Below, one piece after another: positions 11,301-20,837 of a stretch of 64,000 nucleotides of DNA. The first letter of the stretch is position 1. Every line of letters starts with the position of its first letter. Source of the DNA: Chondrilla cf. caribensis. Its lineage: Eukaryota; Porifera; Demospongiae; Chondrillida; Chondrillidae. The stretch spans positions 2,333,047-2,397,046 of the forward strand of contig OZ026561.1 of the NCBI GenBank assembly GCA_964020155.1, read 5' to 3'. The notes beneath the pieces are model-generated. The model saw only the letters and a list, made by a program, of their open reading frames with translations. It was not told the DNA's origin and ran no database searches. The position numbers and the translations under genes are program-made.

Positions 11301-14300
11301 CCATGTGGAAAACGCTCATGATCTGCTTGCAGTTTACCAGTAGCATCGCGTTCCTTTTCTGACCAACAATCCTAAAGTCGTGCAATGAAAAATGAAAAAG
11401 AATATAGAGATGTCAAGCAAAAAAGGTGAAGGGACAAGGCAGGGATGAGTGGAATGAGAAGACTGTTGGAGTGAGCAGCACATTGGAATGAGAACACTGT
11501 TGGAACATAACAATCCCTATATCAACAGCTGCTGACAGTGTACTGTGTGTATAACACAAGTAATTGCTGCTGATATTTACATACAACTGTCATTTTGACA
11601 TTTTGATGAGGTGCCACCACACTCTATGATATCAACAGTAATAACACATAACTAAATAACATGAAATGTAAAAATTAAAAATAATCTCACATCAATATTG
11701 ACTTGAACATATCCTGCATTCTTCAGGCCAAGTGCAACCATACGCTCTGCTTGTTCGAGGAATAAACCCTCGCTGTATATATGGAGTACAATGGCAATCA
11801 ATTATTGAGAACATTCAATATTTAAAATCACACAGAGTGTGGGATTAGAAAGGTTCTACTGCAATAAAGAGTAAATGCTGTCCCTAAAACACCGTACTAA
11901 ATTTTATGTTGACATAAACACATTGTACAGGGGTTAAAGTGCCCTATTTCAATTACCCTAATTATCATGTGACGAACTATTGAGTTATCTGTCCATTTAA
12001 AATTTGATTGGTTATTATTATACTCAACACTATACCATAAAAATGGATGTACCATCATTCGTAGACACTCTATACATATGGCTCACCTGATACAGTTGTC
12101 AGGGTCCTTTGTACAGTCAGTATTGCAACCAAATTGTTCCCAATCCAACCAGCCCACTGAAGGGAGTGTGAATAGAGCAAAAATTGGAATTCAAACGTAT
12201 GAAAATTCAGCCACCTAGCTAGTTCCCTGTGGATATATTATTATAATGGAGAGTTTAAACTAATGTCACTTGTAGGCCTTACCGATGGTAGATAGCAGGC
12301 AAGAAATAAGAGTGTTTAGTACAACCTCCCAGGAGAAAATCCCTTTTCCTTGCAATGGCCTGTCATGAAACATTCGGTCCCCCGTAATATCCGGTCTGGG
12401 GAGGGGCAAATATTATTGAGATAATCTTCCCCTCTCTGAAATATTTGGCCCCCAGAGAACACGTGAAGTAACTCTTGGTGCCCCTGGAGTTCAACCTAAA
12501 AAACATGCTGGAATGCAGTGAAAGTCCTGTATAATTCGGGAGAATTTAAGCAGTGAAGGACATGATTCCCACTAAAGGAGAGCCAGTACTTTGATCCATG
12601 AGCAAGATCAACAAAGTAACAAAGCTAAAAAAAAAACCTTTCAGACCTTTCAAAATGGGTTATATTCTATGTGAGCAGCAGATCATACCCTTCCACATTA
12701 ATGAAGGATCAAAAGTGAATTGAAAAATCAAAGTATAATTATATGACTTAATTGTAGTAAAACAGTCCAAAGGATAAAAGCATCCTTGTCTCAAGCAATT
12801 TGCCTCCTAGATAGATCGTCTCGAAAAAAAAATGTTGCTGTTTTCTGAAGAAACCTAATTAAACACTCTAAAAGTGGTAAAGTTCGTTCAAAAGATGCCA
12901 TGCTCCATTACTTAGAGAGACTAATTGGTAAGTCATTTATCAAGGGCAAACATATTACAGATGCAAACTGAATATTTCAGAAATATCTCGTCCACCAGAC
13001 TGAATATTTCGGAAACATTCAGTCTAGGGGACACAAAATAGGGGGACTGAATATTGCATGACAGACACAAACAAATATTCTAATCAACATCTTCATTTTG
13101 CCGTCTGAAAAACTTTCACACGTGTCAATAGCAATAATTAGTGTGTCTGTATGCCTGTACAAAGGACGGAAAATGCGGGTTTTTAATTTAGAATCTAAAC
13201 GAAATGACCTATAATAATAAATTCCAATTAATCGCGGTAGAATTAACGTTTTTTTTGGCCATTGCGAGGAAAAAGGATTTTACCTTAGAGGTTGCACTGA
13301 ACACGCTTATGTATTTCTTGCACCCTACCCACATACTATTGACAAGGCCTACAAGGTCAAATTTTCCAGTTGTTGAATTCAGTTGCATACAGCTGAATTC
13401 CAATTTTTACTCTAGTTATAACCAACAAATTTCCAGTATAATTGACATAATGTGTGTATGTGCAAGCAAAAAGGGCAGCAATTTTTTGTCAAATGTGCAT
13501 TTTTGGTAATGTTCGATAGCCTATTCTACACTGCAGATGATGACGCTATCATTCAATCAGATGATAGGAGCAACTAGTCCGGCTTGCTAGACCCAACTTC
13601 TCATTATCACGCGGGGCAAAAATGAGAAATGGGGTCTAGCAACTATTGCCATTTTCACACCTTGCACAATCATCGCAGAGGGCGTTTATAAGCAACAATG
13701 CGTATGGACGAAGGTGTGAGTTGTATTTTGGATGCTGGAACAACTTCAATGAAGGGATACAACACGAATGGTGCAGGCATTAGAGGCTAGTCACTTAGAA
13801 ACAACATGCTGCATCTGCGCTGCCACTGACGTTCCGCTCAAGAAAGGAGGAAGGTCTCTGAGGCGCTCGCACTCACCGTTCTCAGCCAAAAACTGAATGA
13901 AGTCAGTCAGATTTCTCTGAAACTGCCAGGCAATGCTATAATCATAGTTTGCAAGCATTGCAGTGATCAGGTAGCGTAAGTGGAGAGGCTGGAGACAGAG
14001 ATGGCTGCTACAAGAAGCAGAATTGTACAGCTCGTCGATCAGCGCACTTAGCACTGGCAGCGTAGGAAGCAGATACTGTTGCCCTCTTTCAGAGGTACTG
14101 GGATTTCTCCAGTCAATTGCAGCATGGACTGAAGGGAACCTGCAGCAGACACCGTCTACACATTCTTTCACACTCCTATTCTTTAACTGCCCGTGGAGCG
14201 GCTAGTGTCAATTACTGGCGGTGTCATTTCAGTTGCTGGCGATTTCATTGGTCGAGCTGAGGTGTGAAATGGACAATAGTTGCTAGACCTCCCTCTTTCT

Positions 14301-15044
14301 ACTGCCCCCCGCGCAGTAATGAGAGGTTGAGGTCTAGCGCGCCAGACTAAGGAGCAACTATTTATGTGATACAAGTCTTTGAGTCGCTCCGCGCAACGTT
14401 ATAATGGATAACAGGCTCACTTCCGTTTCGGCACTGGATCCGTATACTGAGGGTGTCATCCATTCATGACGTCATTCAATGCGAATTCGCATTCAAGATC
14501 GAACCGCATAACTCGGTAAAATTTAAAATTGCGACTTTGGACGTTTGACAAAAATGTTTTGTCCTCGAAAAGTACGTATCGTATCGACACTACGCTTTCG
14601 GAACTTATTCTTTATCACTATATAATCAATTTGATCGAATAAAACGAAACCAAAAATTTCGACCCATTTGGCGTTTTGATAATTCTGAAACGCATTTTCA
14701 TAACAATGGCTATAAGGGCCCTTTTCGCTTGCACGCTTACATAATACCATCAATACTATGTAAACACAGAATATCTATACATATCATCATATGAACATGT
14801 GAAAGTTGTTGACATGTTACTAAACAATAGTCCTACAACTATAAGCATATCATCATAATATTATGTTTGGACAAAACATCAAGAACTCACTTGGAGGAGT
14901 AAGAGCTAGACCATTATTTAAAGCAGACGTGACTGTTACGATAGTACAAAGGCACAAGGCAACAACAATTCCCGTTGTTGGGTGAAATCGTTCACAGTGT
15001 ATACGACTTGGCCAGGGCATTCTTTCCCTTGTGGTCTCGTGCAT
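8384..15044 (-). CDS. NAGA: GH27 alpha-N-acetylgalactosaminidase / alpha-galactosidase, 12 exons
   Basis: Twelve exons join in phase: 15044-14891, 12156-12087, 11772-11691, 11371-11279, 9755-9654, 9575-9348, 9253-9152, 9089-9015, 8944-8880, 8822-8765, 8698-8585, 8518-8384. The product is 425 residues (human GLA 429). An N-terminal hydrophobic stretch ([12 protein letters not shown]) precedes [14 protein letters not shown], the usual mature start. The GH27 fold follows: [38 protein letters not shown] with the nucleophile Asp180, and LWRNFNDIS with Arg237 and the acid/base Asp241. Specificity is read from CSWPDY: human GLA has CEWPL and human NAGA has CSWPA, so the Ser favours GalNAc recognition. 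LGIMARR and NPTGVV also resemble NAGA. The expected role is lysosomal removal of terminal alpha-GalNAc or alpha-Gal. Introns 1 and 4 are large and filled with mobile sequence; the last seven introns are 57-98 bp. Confidence 0.93.
9840..9910. repeat. Alternating purine-pyrimidine tract
   Basis: A short CA/CG/TG-rich stretch (CACACACGTGCGCGTGCACA and following) lies in intron 4 of the GH27 gene. It is a small simple-sequence patch, not a coding feature. Confidence 0.5.
10377..10497. mobile_element. Dispersed about 120-bp repeat, copy 1
   Basis: It begins TGTATCCCGATTGGTGATAT and ends near TTAAGTGACTGG. The sequence from the first base through TTGTCACTTAA recurs at 48,709-48,832, as do the CAACTxxxGTA and GTACTGGGGTA segments. 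CACTTAA near the left end and TTAAGTG near the right end are complementary, suggesting short imperfect terminal repeats. It is in intron 4 of the GH27 gene. Confidence 0.6.
10599..10792. repeat. 48-bp minisatellite, about four copies
   Basis: Four tandem units of 47-48 bp each begin TTCGGCAAGTTTC or a close variant and contain CGTTCGTTCGGTAAATACTC. The first two units are nearly identical and the last two diverged. Because the unit is 16 codons, the minus strand reads as a repeated peptide ([15 protein letters not shown]). I regard that as incidental, since it lies in intron 4. Confidence 0.8.
11094..11212. repeat. Dispersed repeat 'ACTATAATGCAAGGATTCTC', copy 1
   Basis: Read on the minus strand this matches 49,728-49,845 (TGCAAGGATTCTCTG, then TTGTTTG, AACTCCTCC, CAGTTxGCA). 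A short third piece lies at 20,412-20,452. The copy here is in intron 4, close to exon 4. Confidence 0.65.
12360..13064. mobile_element. Non-autonomous inverted-repeat element in intron 1 of the GH27 gene
   Basis: The ends are CTGTCATGAAACATTCGGTC and the complement of GGGGGACTGAATATTGCATG-ACAG, giving about 24-bp terminal repeats around 705 bp. There are further sub-terminal ATATTTCGG/ATATTTGG motifs on both sides. There is no transposase ORF and no clear target duplication. The internal sequence is AT-rich. Confidence 0.6.
13574..14350. mobile_element. Long inverted-repeat element enclosing a 126-codon ORF
   Basis: Left arm 13574-13661 and right arm 14261-14350 are inverted copies (TAGTCxGG...GCTAGACC, TCTCATTA, GTCTAGCAACTATTG, TTCACACC). 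Each arm also folds on itself. A related palindrome lies at 15,093-15,180 and a relative of the right part at 50,885-51,000, so this is a family. The roughly 600-bp centre carries the ORF at 13,791-14,171. Either a transposon captured coding sequence, or two copies inserted on both sides of an exon. Confidence 0.7.
13791..14171 (-). CDS. 126-codon ORF of unknown function inside inverted repeats
   Basis: The open frame ends at TGA. A TCTGCTGCAG acceptor-like sequence precedes [19 protein letters not shown], so the coding part may begin about 11 codons into the ORF. The peptide is helical-looking and Leu-rich ([30 protein letters not shown]) and GC-richer than its surroundings. It is no GH27 sequence, although it lies in intron 1 of that gene on the same strand. 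I do not recognise a family. It could be an exon of another gene nested here or a fragment carried by the surrounding element. Confidence 0.4.
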   Translation of the reverse strand: MKECVDGVCCRFPSVHAAIDWRNPSTSERGQQYLLPTLPVLSALIDELYNSASCSSHLCLQPLHLRYLITAMLANYDYSIAWQFQRNLTDFIQFLAENGECERLRDLPPFLSGTSVAAQMQHVVSK

Positions 15045-15092
15045 CAGACCATAGATACTCTATACCACGCAACCTATGATCAGGCCATATCT

Positions 15093-15180
15093 TAGTCTGG
15101 CGCGCTAGACCTCAACCTCTCATTACCGCGCGTGGGCCCCCGCGCGATAATGAGAAATTGGGTCTAGCGAGCCAGACTAA
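15093..15180. repeat. Palindromic relative of the 13.6-14.35-kb arms
   Basis: TAGTCTGGCGCGCTAGACCT at the left and its near-complement at the right enclose a CG-rich centre (CGCGCG...CGCGCG). This is the arm sequence of the neighbouring element standing alone, 50 bp upstream of the GH27 start codon, so it may lie in that gene's promoter or 5' UTR. Confidence 0.75.
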
Positions 15181-15232
15181 AGTTGACTCCGACAACGGTA
15201 AGCGCCCACAATAAACGCCTGGATTGGATTGG
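15181..15232. repeat. Partial copy of the 5.4-kb foldback element
   Basis: It shares AAGTTGACTCCGAC and GGTAAGCGCCCACAATAAAC with the arm at 5,412-5,487 and abuts the palindrome at 15,093-15,180. Confidence 0.65.
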
Positions 15233-15539
15233 AAATCTCATTCTATAAATCTTATTGGGGAACCAATAGACTGAAAATAGACTGAGGCTAATGTAAAGAC
15301 ACCCAAATCTCAATTAATTCCCCCTTTCTGCTTGGCTACCGCCGGCCATGTAACGCGTTATTGAGTCTCGTCCTCGGACCGTTTCTTTTTCCATTCGAGG
15401 GAGCTCGTGGGTCTGTGAGGAACTGATGGGGACTAATCACGCGTATGCTATTATTGAGTCATACAATGTTATGATCACCATAGAACTATATTTGTGCTCA
15501 ATATCTGATACACCCTTTAACAAATCTATTCCAATTGTG

Positions 15540-16943
15540 TCCAAACTACCTCTATACCCCGGCAATGGAAAGTCCATAAAATTGTCCCCATCCATAAAAA
15601 AGGAGATCGTTCCATTGTCTCAAATTATAGGCCAATTTCCCTTCATTACTCATTATCTAGAGTGCTCGAATCTATAATCTACCAGAGAGTTGCTGACTTC
15701 ATCCGTCCTTTATTATCCTGCAACCAATGTGGATTCCTCCCAAAGAGATCATGCCTGCAGAACTTACTTCTGTTTTATCTCTTTGTGACTGAAGCACTCG
15801 ATCATTCAGATGCTGTTGATGTATTATCTTGACTTCTCAAAGGCTGTTGACACTCTGCTGCATTCAAGATTATTATACAAACTCTGGAGAGTTGGCATCA
15901 CTGGTCCCTTATATGGTTTGGGTTTAAGACTATCTATCCAACAGACACCACTACGTTGAAATCAATGGTATAAAGTCTAAACTCCTACCCATGCTCTCTG
16001 GTGTGCCTCAAGGTAGTGTCCTTGGACCACTGCTTTTTCTAATCTACACAGATGATCTCCCTAACTGTTTGACTCACTCTTTCGTCAGGCTCTTTGATGA
16101 CAATGTCACAAAATTCAATGATGCGAACCTCCAAAGTGACCTTCATGCGATACTAGGTTGGTGTGAGAATTAGCATCTTGAATTTTGACAAATGTTCTGC
16201 AATCCGCTTTTCTAACAAACCATCATCAAGTGTTACAAATTACTCCTTGGGCAGCCACACAATCAATACCTTGCCTTATGTCCGTGATCTAGGCATTCAA
16301 ATTAACAATTCCCTTTCCTTTGAACATCACTACAAATCTATTTGCAACAAAGCATATCAATGTCTATACATGATTCATTGATCCCTTCATCTGCACTCGG
16401 CACCCACAGAAATCAAGAAGCAACTATATCTATTTCTAGCCAGATCAAACCTCACCTATTGTTCACAGTTATGGAGACCTTCACTAATAAAGCACATAAC
16501 AATGCTGGAAAACGTACAGCGCCGCACCACCTAATTCATCACCAACGACTATTACTCCAACTACAAAATTCATCTACACTCTTGCCCCTCATGGTTTGGC
16601 TAGAACTCCAAGATTTGTTGTACCTAACTAATAATTTGCAAAATCCTACAGTCTGAATATTTATGATCATGTATCATTTGTTGCATCAAGAGCTTGAAGA
16701 GACCATCAAATGCTAAAATATAATCACACAAAATCATCTATAACCCACCACTTTTACTTTAATAGAGTGATAAAATTATGGAATGCTGCCCAGCCAATTG
16801 ATCTGAACCAGCCATTTCACTCAATCAAATGCCACCTACTTAATCTTCTATGGAGAAAATTTGAATCATCATTTGACCCTCATATTATTTGCTCATTTCA
16901 TTTTGTCTGCCCTTGTAGTAAGTGTCACCATATTATTTATTGA
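15540..16943 (+). pseudogene. Decayed non-LTR retrotransposon (reverse transcriptase)
   Basis: Several frames hold ordered reverse transcriptase pieces. IPIHKKGD...SNYRPIS lies near 15,590-15,650 and RVLESIIYQRV near 15,660. GVPQGSVLGPLLFLIYTDDL is at 16,000-16,060. The catalytic block is degraded to LFDDN at about 16,092. VRDLGI follows near 16,280. CSQLW is near 16,470 and FYFNRVIKLWNAAQP near 16,760. The order and motifs are those of CR1/L2/jockey-type LINEs. Stops and frameshifts separate the pieces, and the altered (F/Y)ADD motif means it is inactive. The endonuclease part is missing. Confidence 0.88.
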
Positions 16944-16949
16944 CTTATG

Positions 16950-18280
16950 GAATTACAATTTTTCGCATTAATACTTTCACTGTCATCTCACTATTCATTC
17001 CTGTACTTTTGACACCCTACTTTATACCGCTTAAACATGCCAGGCATATATATCTTTTATGAACACCATGTACTTTTGAAATCCAGACACTCATGTACGT
17101 ATATTATATGTTGTACAGTCTTCAAGTACCCCACTATATGTTCATATACGTAAGTACACACACTTTCTTGCCATCACTGTACGTTATAATAATTATTTAC
17201 TGTAATGACACCTTTATTTTGCTATGCTTGCACAGTTCCATACTTGTCCTTATAGCTTTACTGTATTGTATATCCAATACTATAATATTAATCTCATACT
17301 TCAGACTACATCACATGTTGATGGTAGACCTTATATGGTAGAAAAGTGGTAACAACCCATGGCCAGGTAAACAACCTGGATGCACACAGCCCAGCTTGTA
17401 ATGAGTCACATGAATGCAGGCAAACACAGATAGTTAATCAAAGCAAACCATGCATGGTGAGGGACAGGAGAACAGAACAGGTGAAACAGTTCAGATGAAC
17501 TCATGCAGGCAACATACATAAATTACCTGGGGAAACACAGTTAAACACACGTCAGATATGTAGTAACAAAGCAGCTGAAAAACCTTGGCAAGCACAGCTT
17601 AATATAGGTAGTTACAAGCCAGGCAAATGCAGGTTAACAAGAGAAAATGATGTCATGTGAACAGGCAAACACAGTCAGATAACTTTATAAGGCCTACACA
17701 TTGTTAAAGAAGGTAAAGAGTGTGCATGAATGCAGAAAATTGCATTAGCTTCATTCACCTAACTTCTTAGTTAACCAGTATTATGTGCCTTTGTTCACAT
17801 GTACAAGCATTCTTAAGCAATAATGGTATATCGATCTTAATTCAAGCTAAAACAGCTAGGAAAACACAATTGAATATCAACATAGACACACACAAGTTGT
17901 AACAACGTACAAGTGAATGACCATGGAAACATGCAAAGACATTCACAAGTGATGTAGTAACAACTTAGCAGGATCCAGTATAAAGGTAGAAATAATCCTG
18001 GTAAACACGGGCAAGCAAAGGTAGAAACTGCCTAGGTACGTAAATATTGGCAAACACAAGAATAGTAACAGTCCTGATGAGCAACCTGGGTGAACACAGG
18101 CAGACATGTACAGATGGGTAACAACCCAGGAGAATCCAGATAAGCAATGGTAGAAACTAGAAATGGTAGAATAAAAATGGTGTACTTCAACATTGTGTAG
18201 AATATTCTTTTAATTTTGTCTATATAGTATATTGCTGACATACATCGAGTGTAATTTTATATAAACCATGACAGAAGTAT
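16950..18280. repeat. Degenerate repeats of a GTGAACACAGG-like motif
   Basis: From about 17,340 to 18,150 short imperfect copies of GTAACAACC and GGCAAACACAG alternate without a fixed period. The stretch resembles 7,075-7,390. No coding region seen. Confidence 0.5.
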
Positions 18281-18282
18281 AC

Positions 18283-19204
18283 CTGTTGTTGTGCTAGTTG
18301 TCTCCTCGTATCAATATCAATCATCCAGGGAGAGGACCTGCATTGAAAGAAATATAAATATCTTGTAACTGTAGTTACAAATGTTAGAAGACAAAGATTT
18401 AGTATATTAGTAGTAAGTCTTAGTAAAACTGGGTATAATTATTGATGGTAAACACCAGAGTTTACACTATTGTGCACAGGTGGCAGCTGTAATAGTAGCA
18501 TATCGTGACATGCAGACTCTCAGAGAAAGTAGGATACAATATATTGTCTATCCTAGTGGTTAATGATATGCTGTGTTCTACAATACTTTATGATTACTGA
18601 GTACAAATTTCCATGGTAGTTTCCAGTGCCTTACATGTGCAAAGTATTTCTTTTGGTGAAGTTTTTGCCGTTATAGATTTACAACAGGACCCTACATTTA
18701 GGGCACTCTTTAGTTGTAATTGTCCAACCTTTTTACGTAACTTTCATTTGTGCTATTACCAAACGAAGAACTACCACTTTCTATCACTGCCCGTATACTA
18801 GACTATTTGCACAATGCCCACAATGATTGACACTATCCAGCATTGTATATAAGCATAATATACACTTAGCAAGCATTGAGTGTCTGTGCTTCAATCATTG
18901 TATGTTGTATGCCATGATTCTACATGCGCTTTTACATGTCTATGTCTATAGAGCTTATATCTCCTAGCTTGGCCCTAGCTTATAACTGTATGTGTTTGTG
19001 TACTATTATTTTCTGTTGGTAGACTAATTCCCATATGTGAAATAACGAATTCTATATCACAGCTAGTGGAAATTAATAGTCACTCACCTGGTGCAAAGAG
19101 AAGTAAACCAAGGACGATAATTTGATAAGATCTTAGAATAGAGAATCGCAACATTACGTCCCCAATACACCGGAGTATCTATTGTACAGTCAGCTGCAGC
19201 AAAT
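18283..19204 (-). CDS. Two linked exons of an unrecognised gene
   Basis: Exon 19204-19088 (acceptor CATGCAG, donor AG|GTGAGT) encodes TIDTPVYWGRNVAILYSKI and SNYRPWFTSLCT. Exon 18337-18283 (acceptor AATGCAG, donor CAG|GTATAC) encodes SSPWMIDIDTRRQLAQQQ. The phases agree and there are no stops, so they probably belong to one gene. A retroelement ends directly at the first acceptor (19,205), which may have cut off upstream exons. No family recognised, and no start or stop codon found. Confidence 0.45.
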
Positions 19205-20400
19205 CTGCATGTCACACACACACTCCTTTGGCAGATTGGATATGTGCCACCCATAGCGCAAGGCTATGGCATCATGGAATGCTCCTTTGTGCAGCAAAAA
19301 CCCGAACTCTTCAATTGGTAGAACACTCAACCAGCTTGATGCTCCCTTCTCCATAGCGAGATCCATGGCTAATTTCGTGTTGGTTGTAGCCTCTTTGCAG
19401 AGATTTTCTGATTGCTTTCGTGTTTTATTCCTCTTCTGCACCTTGAGGTCTTGTCGAATCTTCATTGAGTTCGCAGTGCATTCATCTATTCCATCTCTCT
19501 TTTGCTGCATGATGGCCTGCAGCAGTGGTTCTGTTATAGAATGCGAGTTCTCACGTTCTTCCTTAGCCAAAACCATGGGGATAGGAATATCCATTCCTCC
19601 TGCTTTGCTCGTAACAAGAGTATATGGCGTTCGTTTTCGCTGAGATCCGTGCGTCCTGTGACCGCTGGAATGAATTTGTACCCAATCACTTCCTCTAGAG
19701 GTGGAAGACTGTCTCCTGTCAGACCAGTTGTTCTGAGAAGATACCTACTTCCATTTGCTTATGATTACATGTGAGAAAGCACTGAAGGCTACATGAGGGT
19801 GGGTATTAGCAATGGAAGAGAGTTCCTACAATTCTGCTATCCAACATTCAACTTTGGTTTGAATCTTTCATGAGGTCTGACCGGATGAATGATCCTAAGT
19901 AGCTTTTTCCATCGGTTGTGACATGGACACCGCTGTCACAGAAGGTCTCTTTGGCCTGATTGAGATGGTTTTCCTTGACTACTAGCCAAGTTTTGCTGGA
20001 TTGACAAAATAACCAAACTTTAGCCATCTTTCACATAGATTGTCTCACCACTGCTTCATCAATTGTCTCGAGGTTTTCAGCTGTTGCAGCATCATCTGCA
20101 AACCAAATTGCTTCGATATATGCTCCAACTCCAAGATCAAAGGTAGGATTGCGATAGCATAGCTACTCGTGGCAAGGGGGTCTCCCTGGGTTGTTCCTTC
20201 AGCTGATGTTATGGCCTCGCCATTTATGTATAGGCTGGGTGGTAGTCTGTATGTATTCACAACAGCATTTGCAAGTGATGAACATAAAACCTGAATATTC
20301 CTCATTGCAGCTTCTCTATTGAGTGCATTAAAGGCGTTACTGGCCTCTACAAAAAGGACACCTTCGATGTTGTCATTCTCAATGAAGTTTCTCATAGCAT
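19205..20400 (-). pseudogene. Non-LTR retroelement remnant, reverse transcriptase plus C-terminal region
   Basis: On the minus strand, 20,395-20,045 reads a reverse transcriptase segment: FVEASNAFNALNREAAMRNI, then EGTTQGDPLA. It is followed in another frame by LKFGYFVNPAK near 20,000. Near 19,340-19,210 comes SSWLSVLPIEEFGFLLHKGA, then FHDAIALRYGW and the start of a Cys-rich motif (CVCD). This order is typical of retroelements common in sponge and cnidarian genomes. At least two frameshifts separate the parts, and the element is cut off at the splice acceptor near 19,205. Confidence 0.8.
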
Positions 20401-20837
20401 GTACTGTAGCTTAACTAACAAACAGAGAATCCTTGCATTATAGTAGGATTCGTGCATGTGACATAGGCGAAAATGTATGTATACACACAGTTAGTGGGCC
20501 AATTGTGAGTGGACAACATTAAGCTATGTATTTGTACAAGAGAGGCACAGAAACACATGTACAATGCATAATATAATCTATCATTACATGCTTCATTATT
20601 ATCCAACACAATGTCTTAATACTATAAAAATTATGGTAAGTTTATTTTTATGATTATTACATACGATGAATATCCATATCTTCTTACATACTATTATAAT
20701 GATAATAATAACTGTGTATGTATGCATATACAGTAAATTAATGATAATATATTATTATAATATACATGAATAATTTTATATACATAAAGAAATAAATACA
20801 ATATGTATTACAATAAATACCATTTATAATAGTGGCA
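20401..20837. other. AT-rich spacer
   Basis: Contains a fragment of the TGCAAGGATTCTC repeat (20,412-20,452), then very AT-rich sequence with no gene. Confidence 0.5.

Noticed and set aside
13204..13509. ORFs on both strands around 13.2-13.5 kb
   Set aside because: They arise from a local imperfect palindrome (GAATTCAGTTGCATACAGCT and neighbours); no family match.
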